Shown piece after piece: positions 1 through 6,387 of a DNA stretch of 6,387 nt (positions within the stretch are counted from its first letter, which is position 1; every line of letters begins with the position of its first letter). The position numbers and the translations under genes are program-made. Source of the stretch: an uncultured Bacteroidota bacterium (lineage in GTDB: Bacteria; Bacteroidota; Bacteroidia; UBA7662); the NCBI GenBank assembly GCA_903908015.1, contig CAIVQI010000212.1, positions 1 through 6,387 of the forward strand, read 5' to 3'. The notes under the pieces are model-generated. The model did no database searches. It saw nothing but the letters and a program-made list of their open reading frames with translations, and was not told the origin of the DNA.

Positions 1-1650
1 AACCTTATTGTGGATGTCACCAACTACATCCAATATGAGTTGGGTCAACCCCTGCACGCCTACGACCTCAGGCAGATTAAAGGCGGGGAAGTGCGTGTGT
101 GAACAGCCCAAGCTGGAGAACGCATCACCCTACTCAACCAAAAAGAATATACCCTAAAACCCCATCACCTACTGATCACCAACGCACATGAACCCATGGG
201 CGTGGCAGGTGTTATGGGCGGACTCAACGACTCTATTGCTCCAGATACTACAGATATTTTTCTTGAAAGTGCCCATTTCAACCCAAAAAGCATCCGGCGA
301 ACCGCCCGAGAACTGGGCATAAAAAGCGATGCCTCCTGGCGTTTTGAGCGAGGCACTGATCCGGATGGCGTACAAACAGCTTTAGAACGCGCCGTTTTTC
401 TGCTCGAAAGCTACGGAGGCGGTACTGCAGAGCATATGGTAGCGGCTCAGGGCACCCCTGTTCCTCAGGCACATATCCATCTGCGCTTTCAGGCCCTCGA
501 CACCATGGCCGGGTGTAAGATTCCCCGTAGTGAATTACGTGACATCCTGGAGCGACTTGATTTCCAGGTGGGCTATGAACACGGGGAAGGCATGGAATTA
601 ACCGCCCCCCGCTACAGAACTGACGTCACCCGTGAGGTCGATGTGTTGGAGGAAATCCTTCGGGTATATGGACTCAACCGACTCCCCTCGCCACCCCAGC
701 TCAGGTACGTGCCGGCGCCAAACAAACACAGCAATCATGCCCACAAGCTGCGTGATTCTGTGGCCCAGATGCTCGCCGTTTCAGGATTTCACGAGACCAT
801 GAGCCTATCTTTCATTTCAGATGCAGAACTTGAGTTTCTGCCGGCCTACAAACCATTCGCCCTAAGGGTGATGAATCCGGTCAATGAATTATTCCCCGTT
901 TTACGTCCCAGTTTGTTGTTCTCGTGTCTCAACAATGCACGACATAACCACAACAGGCAGCAGTATACCTATAACTTCTTTGAATGGGGCAAAACATATC
1001 TCGTGAGCCACAATACGCGGACAGAAACCGATCAACTGGGCTTATTGATGTCGGGGTCTGCAAGCCCCGAGAGCTGGTATACCGAATCGAAGAAAATTGA
1101 CCTGCCTCTGCTCCATGCCCATGTCCAACGTATTTTTCTGGCATGCGGGATAGAACCCCAACAAGCAGAACAGGGAACCCATCCTTGCCTTACCCACCGT
1201 CAACTTCAATATTCCTGGCAAGGACGTCCCTTCGCATACCTGGGAGAGGTCGACCCCAGCATCACGAAACACTACGACCTCAAACAGCCAGTCTGGTTTG
1301 CCACCCTCGAATGGACGCCCATGATGGCGCAGGTCGGTCAACGTAAGCCATTCCGTGAATGGTCGCGCTTTCCGCTCGTTCGTCGCGATCTCGCGCTACT
1401 GGTGAACAAAAGCGTTCGCTACGCGACTTTACGCGCGCTTGCTTTCCAATCGGCCGGCCCCCTTTTGCGGGAGGTTAACCTGTTCGATCGCTATGAAGGC
1501 GAACGAATGGCCTCGGATCTCCGTTCATACGCTTTGAGTTTCATGTTCCGCGACGACCATGCCACGCTCACCGATGAACGGGTTGAGGCCGCAATGAGCC
1601 AAATTATCGCTATCTTCGCGGAAGCTACAGGTGCAGAGGTGCGCCGCTAG
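1..1650 (+). CDS. pheT: Phenylalanyl-tRNA synthetase beta subunit (5' partial, one in-frame TGA)
   Basis: Beta chain of the cytoplasmic alpha2-beta2 phenylalanyl-tRNA synthetase, which charges tRNA-Phe; the beta chain edits mischarged Tyr-tRNA and binds the tRNA. Frame 1 is open from the window edge and gives 549 codons plus TAG; about the first third of the usual ~800-residue protein lies upstream. Visible domains, numbered from the edge: the B3/B4 editing domain (codons 1 to ~150) with NLIVDVTNY, GQPLHAYD (His19) and FLESAHF (Glu89), which match the editing-site His and Glu known in this family; the B5 domain (about 157-228) ending VDVLEEILRVYG; the catalytic-like core (about 229-450); and the FDX-ACB tRNA-binding domain (about 451-549) with FPLVRRDLALL, LFDRYEG and ATLTDERV. 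A TGA interrupts codon 34. The first ATG after it (196) sits inside the conserved MGVAGVMGG segment of the editing domain, so it is not a natural start. Everything downstream looks intact, so I treat this as a coding gene with a point nonsense change or an error. It heads the visible part of the zapA-rny cluster. Confidence 0.93.
100..102 (+). other. pheT: In-frame TGA stop within pheT
   Basis: Frame 1 reads G-G-E-V-R-V-stop-T-A-Q-A-G-E-R-I. PheT homology continues in the same frame on both sides, so no indel is needed. From remembered Bacteroides and E. coli PheT sequences the stop aligns to a variable basic position (Lys or Arg), so one substitution from CGA, AGA or AAA gives TGA. It falls between the editing-site His and Glu codons. 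Confidence 0.9.
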
Positions 1651-1655
1651 AAATT

Positions 1656-1955
1656 ATGGATCAAGAGTTGCTGCAACGCTTGCACGTGCTTCACCGCCGG
1701 GTGCAGTCGGTGCTCAACCGATTGGATAAATTGGAAGGGGAAAATGCCAGTCTCAGGCAGCGGGTAGCATCGCTGCAGGCGGACAAACAACAGCTCCAAG
1801 ACCGACTGAAATCGGTTGAGGATGAGAAAAAGAACCTGGCCATAGCCACCCAAATCCGACGTGATCCAGCTTCTAGCCGCTCCATGCAACTGAAGCTTAA
1901 TGAATACATCAATGAAATAAACCGGTGCATCGAACTGCTGCAGGAACAGCAATAG
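1656..1955 (+). CDS. Small coiled-coil protein between pheT and zapA
   Basis: A 99-residue protein of unknown function, starting 5 bases after the pheT stop and ending 20 bases before the zapA start, so almost certainly co-transcribed with both. Residues 1-62 look like a continuous amphipathic helix with leucines at heptad-like spacing and many Gln, Glu, Lys and Arg (for example LDKLEGENASLRQRVASL). Residues 63-76 break the helix (Asp, Pro, Ser), and residues 77-95 form a second short helix ending LNEYINEINRCIELL. That ending resembles what I recall of small proteins beside zapA in other Bacteroidota. There is no signal peptide or membrane segment, so it should be cytoplasmic. Position and coiled-coil nature make a ZapA- or FtsZ-associated role plausible, by analogy with ZapB in gamma-proteobacteria and ZauP in Caulobacter, but this is inference. 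The ATG at 1656 is preceded by AGAAATT with no Shine-Dalgarno sequence. Confidence 0.85.
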   Translation: MDQELLQRLHVLHRRVQSVLNRLDKLEGENASLRQRVASLQADKQQLQDRLKSVEDEKKNLAIATQIRRDPASSRSMQLKLNEYINEINRCIELLQEQQ

Positions 1956-1975
1956 GTCACAGGCATTTCGGAGTT

Positions 1976-2308
1976 ATGGAGCACATACACCTCAACATAC
2001 GCATTGGAGACCGTACCTACCCGGTGAAGGTTGACCCCAGTGCTGCCCCCCGTCTACAATCAGCCGAGGAGCAGATACGACTGCGTATCGATGAGTATAA
2101 GTCGACCTACCCTTCGTCCGACAAAACCGACCAGTTGGCCATGACTGCGCTGCATTTTGCACACGCGGGACTGTCAACCCAATCCCAAAGCCCATCCGAT
2201 CAACACAACCCAAATGTAGCGCTTTCTGCACTTTCGGAATCTGTCGATCGCATTTTTGAGCTCTTGGACCGACGAACATCGACCGCTTCTGAAGCTGATT
2301 CGCCTTAG
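1976..2308 (+). CDS. zapA: Cell division protein ZapA
   Basis: A 110-residue ZapA family protein, the cytoplasmic factor that cross-links FtsZ filaments at the division ring. The N-terminal beta domain reads MEHIHLNIRIGDRTYPVKVD (1-20) and is followed by helix 1 (about 26-44) and the family signature DKTDQLAMTALHFAH (49-63). A short terminal helix, LSALSESVDRIFELLDRR (83-100), would form the dimer or tetramer coil. I chose the ATG at 1976 because homologues start directly with this beta strand. The in-frame ATG at 1925 would add 17 non-homologous residues and overlap the upstream gene by 31 bases. GGAG sits only 2 bases before the ATG, too close to act as a Shine-Dalgarno sequence. Residues 64-82 are a Ser/Gln/Asn/Pro-rich linker with prolines, where many ZapA proteins carry an unbroken helix. 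It lies between the coiled-coil gene and rny in one apparent operon. Confidence 0.88.
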   Translation: MEHIHLNIRIGDRTYPVKVDPSAAPRLQSAEEQIRLRIDEYKSTYPSSDKTDQLAMTALHFAHAGLSTQSQSPSDQHNPNVALSALSESVDRIFELLDRRTSTASEADSP

Positions 2309-2352
2309 ACTCATTGCCAGATCTGCCGTAGCCGTGCCCACAAAAACATGCT

Positions 2353-3936
2353 ATGGAATATGCAATAGGATTGGCTGCGACCATCGTGGCCCTGCTTGTC
2401 GGACTAATGACCGGCCGCAAAATGGGCGCCACAGCCCGAGATCAACAACGCGAGGAGGCTGAAAAAGAAGCAGCCCGAATTCTCAAAGAAGCTGAAATCA
2501 AGGCCGAAACCCTGCGGAAGGAAAAGGAGCTTCAGGCTCGCGAACGCTTCCTTCAAATGAAACAGGAGCACGAAAGTGAAACCAATAAGCGCACCCAAGC
2601 GCTTGTACAAAACGAGAACCGCATCAAACAAAAGGAACAGTCACTCAACCAAAAAATGGAGCAGGTGGCCCGTAAGGAACATGAACTTGATGGTAGTCGC
2701 GACAACCTGAAGCGGCAACAGGAGCAGATGGAACAGAAAAAGGAGCAGCTCGACAAGCAACGCGAAGAACTGGAGAAGAGCCGCCAAAAAACGGTGGCCG
2801 CTTTGGAGAAGATCGCCGGATTATCGGCACAAGAAGCGCGCGCCCAGCTCATGGAGCAAATGGCCGCTGAAGCGAAGAGCAAGGCGGCGGGGCAATTGAA
2901 AGAAATCTTGGATGAGGCTAAAGCCCACGCCCAGAAGGAGGCCAAGAAAATTGTCATTGAGACCATACAGCGAACCGCTACAGAACATTCTGTAGAAAAT
3001 GCCATCTCCGTGTTTCCCATCAAAAACGACGAGATCAAAGGTCAGATTATTGGCCGCGAAGGACGCAATATACGTGCCTTCGAGGCGGCAACTGGCGTGG
3101 AAGTGCAGGTCGACGATACACCTGAAGCCATTGTTTTGAGTTGCTTCGATCCCTTACGTCGTGAAATTGCCCGGGTGGCCCTGCATCGCTTGGTCACAGA
3201 TGGGCGCATTCACCCGGCAAGGATCGAGGAGGTTGTCAACAAAACACGCAAACAAATCGAAGAGGAGATTGCTGAAATTGGGGAACGCACTTGTGTTGAC
3301 TTAGGCATCCACGGATTACCAGCCGAATTGGTGCGGCTCGTAGGTAAAATGCGGTACCGCTCTTCCTATGGTCAAAACCTCCTTCAACACAGCCGAGAGG
3401 TCGCTAATTTATGCGCCACCATGGCATCGGAGCTCGGTCTGAATCCGAAGTTGGCCAAACGTGCCGGCTTATTGCATGATATTGGGAAGGTACCCGACGA
3501 CAATCCTGAGGTACCCCATGCCATTCTGGGGATGCAAATTGCGGAACGTTGCAAGGAGCATCCTGTTGTTTGTAATGCCATCGGTGCACACCACGATGAG
3601 ATTGAGATGACCGACCCCATCTCTGTTATTGTTCAGGTTTGTGACGCTATTTCGGGCTCACGACCCGGCGCACGCCGTGAGATGGTTGAAGGCTATGTGA
3701 AGCGACTCAAAGAATTGGAACAACTGGCTTCGGGCTATGGTGGGGTAGAAAAAGCCTATGCCATTCAAGCTGGTCGTGAACTTAGGGTAATCGTCGAGTC
3801 CGAAAAAGTGGGGGATGAGGCTGCTGACCTGATGGCCGTCGACATTTCAACGCGCATACAAAACGAAATGCAATACCCTGGGCAAATTAAGGTGACGGTG
3901 ATTCGTGAAAAGCGCGCTGTCAGTTTTGCGAAGTAA
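2353..3936 (+). CDS. rny: Ribonuclease Y
   Basis: RNase Y, the membrane-anchored endoribonuclease that starts mRNA decay in many bacteria without RNase E-led turnover. At 527 residues it has the usual family length (~520). The N-terminus has one hydrophobic segment (about 3-21, YAIGLAATIVALLVGLMTG) followed by a basic GRK, fitting a single membrane anchor. A long charged coiled coil rich in Glu, Lys, Gln and Arg follows (about 30-200). The KH RNA-binding domain carries GQIIGREGRNIRAFE, with its GREG loop at 234-237. The HD metal-dependent phosphodiesterase domain has His346 (LLQHSREVA), His375-Asp376 (LLHDIGK), His413-His414-Asp415 (GAHHDE) and Asp431 (VCDAISGSRPGAR), so the catalytic set looks complete. 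The ATG at 2353 lies just before the anchor and has no Shine-Dalgarno sequence. It is 44 bases after zapA and likely the last gene of the cluster, since a terminator hairpin follows. The C-terminus (SFAK) and TAA lie inside the first copy of a short tandem repeat. Confidence 0.97.
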   Translation: MEYAIGLAATIVALLVGLMTGRKMGATARDQQREEAEKEAARILKEAEIKAETLRKEKELQARERFLQMKQEHESETNKRTQALVQNENRIKQKEQSLNQKMEQVARKEHELDGSRDNLKRQQEQMEQKKEQLDKQREELEKSRQKTVAALEKIAGLSAQEARAQLMEQMAAEAKSKAAGQLKEILDEAKAHAQKEAKKIVIETIQRTATEHSVENAISVFPIKNDEIKGQIIGREGRNIRAFEAATGVEVQVDDTPEAIVLSCFDPLRREIARVALHRLVTDGRIHPARIEEVVNKTRKQIEEEIAEIGERTCVDLGIHGLPAELVRLVGKMRYRSSYGQNLLQHSREVANLCATMASELGLNPKLAKRAGLLHDIGKVPDDNPEVPHAILGMQIAERCKEHPVVCNAIGAHHDEIEMTDPISVIVQVCDAISGSRPGARREMVEGYVKRLKELEQLASGYGGVEKAYAIQAGRELRVIVESEKVGDEAADLMAVDISTRIQNEMQYPGQIKVTVIREKRAVSFAK

Positions 3937-3966
3937 AAACGCCTAATTCGAAGTAAAAACGCCTAA
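3929..3966 (+). repeat. Tandem 20-base duplication at the rny stop codon
   Basis: The 18 bases CGAAGTAAAAACGCCTAA occur at 3929-3946 and again at 3949-3966, a 20-base period with 2 unmatched bases between the copies. The first copy contains the last Lys codon and the TAA of rny; the second repeats the same AAG-TAA string downstream. It looks like a recent slippage or replication duplication in the 3' untranslated region, with no coding effect. Confidence 0.9.
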
Positions 3967-3980
3967 GAGGTACCGAATGT

Positions 3981-4020
3981 GGGCCCCCATCAATCAAATG
4001 ATGGGGGCTCTACTTTTTCT
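3981..4020 (+). terminator. Intrinsic terminator after rny, between convergent genes
   Basis: GCCCCCATCA at 3983-3992 pairs perfectly with TGATGGGGGC at 3999-4008 around the 6-base loop ATCAAA. A further G-T and G-C pair (3982/4009, 3981/4010) makes a 12-pair stem. On the plus strand it is followed by TACTTTTTCTT, a T-rich tract, so it should end the rny transcript. On the minus strand the hairpin starts right at the purM stop but has no U run after it (ACATTCGG), so it would be a weaker terminator or just a 3' stabilising stem for purM. The stem base and T tract overlap the purM stop and last codons. Confidence 0.88.
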
Positions 4021-5182
4021 TGTAGAGCACTACATTGCCCGATTCAGTGGTTAACACAACCTCTGGCTCTTTTGCGTCTTCAACATATCCGATGCAACGC
4101 GCCTCGATGCCCAATGACTCCGCCCTTGCCATGAATGGCGCAGCCTCAGCTTCAGCAAGAAAAACTTCCATCCGATGCCCCATATTAAACACCCTATACA
4201 GTTCTTCATCACTGCTCCCGGAAAACTGGGCGATCAATTTAAATAAAGGGGGAACCGGAAATAGGTTGTTTTTGACCACACGCACAGGGCCCAAAAAATT
4301 CAGCACTTTCGACTGCCCGCCTCCGGAACAATGAACCAGTCCATGGATATCAAATGCACGCTCACGCAATATGGGCACAAGTAGCGGGGCGTACGTGCGG
4401 GTGGGTGATAAAACAAGGCGGCCAGCATTCAGCGTGGTGCCTTCCACCGGGTCAAGTAATCCCATCCGCCCCTTATATACCAGGTCTTGAGGCATCAATG
4501 GATCAAAAGTTTCTGGGTAAGCAGCAGCCAGGGCATGAGAAAAAACATCATGTCGGGCAGAGGTGAGTCCGTTCGAGCCCATTCCCCCGTTGTATTCCGA
4601 TTCATAAACAGTTTGACCGAAGGATGCCAAACCCACAACAACATCCCCTGCCTGAATCCGTTCTTGGGTGATCACATCCGAACGACGCATACGTGCTGTC
4701 ATAGTGGCGTCAATAACAATCGTTCTAACCAAATCACCCAAATCCGCTGTTTCACCGCCACCATGTATCACCTCAATCCCGTAATGACGCATTTGATCAA
4801 TAAAATCAACTGTCCCACCGATAATCGCCGACAATACCTCGCCGGGGATGAGACGCGCATGACGACCGATGGCCGACGATAATAAAAAAGGGCCCGTACA
4901 ACCCACGCAAATCAGGTCATCAAGATTCATGACCACCGCATCAATGGCCACATTTCGCCACACCTGTAGGTCACCCGTCTCCCTCCAATAGGCATAAGCC
5001 AAGGCAGACTTACTTCCCGCGCCATCGGCATGGGTCAGTGAACACCACTCTGGGTCGCCGCCCAAATAATCAGGAAGTACCTTGCAAAAAGCACGGGGAA
5101 ATAACCCCTTGTCGAGACGGCCAAGGGCCTGATGCACCTCATCCTTAGTAGCCGAGACCCCACGACGCAAATATTCACTCAT
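4010..5182 (-). CDS. purM: Phosphoribosylformylglycinamidine cyclo-ligase (AIR synthetase)
   Basis: Catalyses the ATP-dependent closure of FGAM to 5-aminoimidazole ribotide, the fifth step of de novo purine synthesis, in the cytoplasm. The protein is 390 residues, longer than the ~345 of E. coli but matching the Bacteroidota form as I recall it. Family motifs visible: RRGVSATKDEVHQAL near the start, DGAGSK (53-58), GGETADLGDLVR (from 142), MGSNGLTSARHD (from 201), VHCSGGGQSK (about 283-292), FPVPPLFKL and FNMGHRMEVF (from 332). I chose the ATG at 5182-5180 because homologues begin here. An upstream in-frame TTG at 5224 would add 14 unrelated residues and overlap the neighbouring gene. It lies 32 bases after the OmpA-family gene on the same strand, so the two are probably co-transcribed, although their functions are unrelated. 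No Shine-Dalgarno sequence or clear Bacteroidota promoter is visible in the gap. The C-terminus is lysine-rich (LYKKK), and those codons supply the T tract of the opposing rny terminator. Confidence 0.96.
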   Translation of the reverse strand: MSEYLRRGVSATKDEVHQALGRLDKGLFPRAFCKVLPDYLGGDPEWCSLTHADGAGSKSALAYAYWRETGDLQVWRNVAIDAVVMNLDDLICVGCTGPFLLSSAIGRHARLIPGEVLSAIIGGTVDFIDQMRHYGIEVIHGGGETADLGDLVRTIVIDATMTARMRRSDVITQERIQAGDVVVGLASFGQTVYESEYNGGMGSNGLTSARHDVFSHALAAAYPETFDPLMPQDLVYKGRMGLLDPVEGTTLNAGRLVLSPTRTYAPLLVPILRERAFDIHGLVHCSGGGQSKVLNFLGPVRVVKNNLFPVPPLFKLIAQFSGSSDEELYRVFNMGHRMEVFLAEAEAAPFMARAESLGIEARCIGYVEDAKEPEVVLTTESGNVVLYKKK

Positions 5183-5214
5183 CGTTGATGGATGGTAAAC
5201 CCTCGACTTAAACC

Positions 5215-6387
5215 TTACTCCCAATCGGGATTGGTGTAAACCAAATCCTCGTCGAGCTCCAAATCACCCGTAACCCTACGGTATTTGATAATTCCCCGGA
5301 AATCAGTTCCAATCACTTTAAAGGTTGTTCGGCGGTTCAGCTCGTGTTCCTCATCACTACACTTAACCCCATTGCCGCAACGATTCAGCAGCTTAGACTC
5401 ACCAAATCCGGCCGGAACCAAACGGGCAGAATCAATTCCCTGAGCGATTAAATAGCGAACAACAGACTCAGCCCGGCGCTGCGACAAATCCTGATTGTAG
5501 GCATCAGAACCTCTTGAATCGGTATGAGAATTCAACGAAATCCTCAAATTAGAAGCTTTATTCAGAAAAATCACCAGACTGTCCAGGGAGCTGAGCGACT
5601 GAGGCTTCAATTGGTCGCTGTCAAAATCGTAAACAATATCTCCAATAATGATCTCGTCCAAAGGAACACGCATTAGCCTGAGATCCGCCCGGAATTTTTT
5701 CGACTCTTCAACCCCGAGGGTATTCATGGTGGTGTCGTTGTCGATGTAATCAAATTTTGAGGCCTGAATTTTATATTCAAAATCGGGCTTTAACCTGAAC
5801 GAGTAATTACCCTTTTTGTCTGTTTTTGTGTCTTTGTAGGTCGAGTCTTTCATGAACAACCTCACCTCAGCAAAGGCGATTGGTTTGCCCGTACTGTCAT
5901 CGTAAATGGTGCCGTCTAAGTCAATTTCAATAGGTGGCAACGACCACTGGTAGATGTCATCACTACCCCGACCACCCGTACGGTTGCTCACCAAAAACCC
6001 TTTGTCTTTCCGCGAATTGGCAATAAATCCAAAGTCGTCGGCCCCCGAATTCACAGGGTACAGCATGTTCTCAGGATCTGACCACTCCGTGCCACCGCCT
6101 TTAACAGCGAAGATATCTAAACCACCCATACCCGGGTGTCCATCGCTGGCGAAATAGAGCGTTTGGCCATCAGCATGGATATACGGAAACATCTCATCTG
6201 ATTCTGTATTCACCTGAGGCCCTAAGTTGATGGGTTCCTCCCATTGATCCCCAGAAACCCGGTTCATATACCAAATATCCTTTCCACCATAGCCTCCTTC
6301 CGCTCCGTCGGCCGTAAAATACAACTTTGACTGATCGGGAGAAATGCTCGGGTGTGAGACCAGAATAGTGTCTCCGAAAACCGATAT
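5215..6387 (-). CDS. OmpA-family envelope protein with PD40 repeats, PorE-like (N-terminus off window)
   Basis: The C-terminal 390 residues of a larger envelope protein; the frame stays open to the window edge (ISVFGDTILVSHPSISPDQSKLYFTAD at its start is in frame), so no start is visible. Residues are counted from the edge. PD40/WD40-like propeller blades run to about 150, with repeats of the type LYFTADG..GGKDIWY, LYFASDGHPGMGGLDIF and GFLVSNRTGGRGSDDIY. A carboxypeptidase-regulatory-like beta sandwich spans about 153-236 (DLDGTIYDDSTGKPIAFAEV). A C-terminal OmpA peptidoglycan-binding domain spans about 247-361, with YDFDSDQL, SHTDSRG (Asp290) and LSQRRAESV (Arg305), the Asp and Arg that hold diaminopimelate in this family. 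Two cysteines (337, 343), as in many Bacteroidota OmpA domains, could form a disulfide. About 25 residues follow, ending NPDWE. This order matches PorE of the type IX secretion system, which has TPRs before the propeller. Related PD40-OmpA proteins serve other envelope roles, so PorE identity needs the missing N-terminus. It is followed by purM 32 bases later. Confidence 0.9.
   Translation of the reverse strand: MSVFGDTILVSHPSISPDQSKLYFTADGAEGGYGGKDIWYMNRVSGDQWEEPINLGPQVNTESDEMFPYIHADGQTLYFASDGHPGMGGLDIFAVKGGGTEWSDPENMLYPVNSGADDFGFIANSRKDKGFLVSNRTGGRGSDDIYQWSLPPIEIDLDGTIYDDSTGKPIAFAEVRLFMKDSTYKDTKTDKKGNYSFRLKPDFEYKIQASKFDYIDNDTTMNTLGVEESKKFRADLRLMRVPLDEIIIGDIVYDFDSDQLKPQSLSSLDSLVIFLNKASNLRISLNSHTDSRGSDAYNQDLSQRRAESVVRYLIAQGIDSARLVPAGFGESKLLNRCGNGVKCSDEEHELNRRTTFKVIGTDFRGIIKYRRVTGDLELDEDLVYTNPDWE

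Noticed and set aside
100..125. Possible selenocysteine codon at the pheT TGA, with a small hairpin (CAGC-CCAA-GCTG) just downstream.
   Set aside because: The stem is only 4 pairs, starts too close to the TGA and lacks the usual bacterial SECIS apical loop; PheT is not a known selenoprotein and the position is normally Lys or Arg.
1370..1460. CpG-rich stretch in the pheT FDX-ACB region that looks unlike the rest of the gene by eye.
   Set aside because: The protein is a normal FDX-ACB domain in frame; a short local composition change is not evidence of transfer or recombination without a proper codon-use comparison.
196..1650. Treating the ATG at 196 as a real start giving a 484-residue protein.
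   Set aside because: This Met lies inside the conserved MGVAGVMGG segment of the editing domain, and PheT homology extends upstream in the same frame to the window edge.
1925..1975. Upstream in-frame ATG for zapA at 1925.
   Set aside because: It would overlap the coiled-coil gene by 31 bases and add 17 residues not seen in ZapA homologues; the ATG at 1976 starts directly at the family's first beta strand.
2211..2218. Minus-strand TACATTTG resembling the Bacteroidota -7 promoter element (TAnnTTTG).
   Set aside because: There is no matching TTTG -33 element at the right distance and no minus-strand gene downstream.
2309..2352. A 6S RNA or other small RNA between zapA and rny, since ssrS follows zapA in E. 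coli.
   Set aside because: The gap is only 44 bases, too short for 6S RNA, and shows no obvious hairpin.
1992..2432. Antisense open frame of 146 codons across zapA and the start of rny.
   Set aside because: It shows no recognisable domain and overlaps two confident genes; it is a shadow frame.
5183..5224. TTG at 5224 as the purM start.
   Set aside because: The added 14 residues are unlike PurM and would overlap the stop of the OmpA-family gene; the ATG at 5182 matches homologues.
6322..6324. TTG at 6324 as the start of the OmpA-family gene.
   Set aside because: The frame continues upstream to the window edge with clear PD40 sequence (HPSISPDQSKLYF), so the true start is outside the window.

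Overview
The window looks like chromosomal DNA from a Bacteroidota bacterium of moderate GC content, roughly half by eye. Four things point there: the long PurM form typical of that phylum; an envelope protein joining a PD40 propeller, a carboxypeptidase-regulatory-like domain and an OmpA domain, as in the type IX secretion protein PorE; the gene order pheT - small coiled-coil protein - zapA - rny; and the lack of a convincing Shine-Dalgarno sequence before any of the four visible starts. Genus cannot be judged from this stretch. It is a housekeeping region with no mobile element, CRISPR array, tRNA or rRNA, and no gene-free stretch longer than about 75 bases.

Plus strand (1-3936), a tight co-directional cluster: the 3' two-thirds of pheT (phenylalanyl-tRNA synthetase beta chain, its 5' end off the window); a 99-residue coiled-coil protein 5 bases later; zapA 20 bases after that (best start 1976, not the longer 1925 start); and rny (RNase Y) 44 bases further on. 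The unit links tRNA charging, FtsZ-ring assembly and mRNA decay. The coiled-coil protein is unnamed, and its position suggests it could partner ZapA.

Minus strand (6387-4010), convergent with the first cluster: an OmpA/PD40 envelope protein, cut at its N-terminus by the window edge, followed after 32 bases by purM (AIR synthetase, purine synthesis). rny and purM end tail to tail. Between them are an imperfect 20-base tandem duplication that copies the rny stop codon and a strong hairpin followed by a T-rich tract. The tract lies inside the last codons of purM.

The one real anomaly is an in-frame TGA at 100-102 in pheT. The reading frame is intact and PheT-like on both sides, at a place where relatives carry Lys or Arg. 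A point nonsense change (CGA or AGA to TGA), either a sequencing/assembly error or a real suppressed or strain-specific mutation, explains it best. None of the six gene stops in the window is TGA (four TAG, two TAA), so UGA recoding deserves a quick check, though the evidence for it is weak. I found no clear undescribed system.
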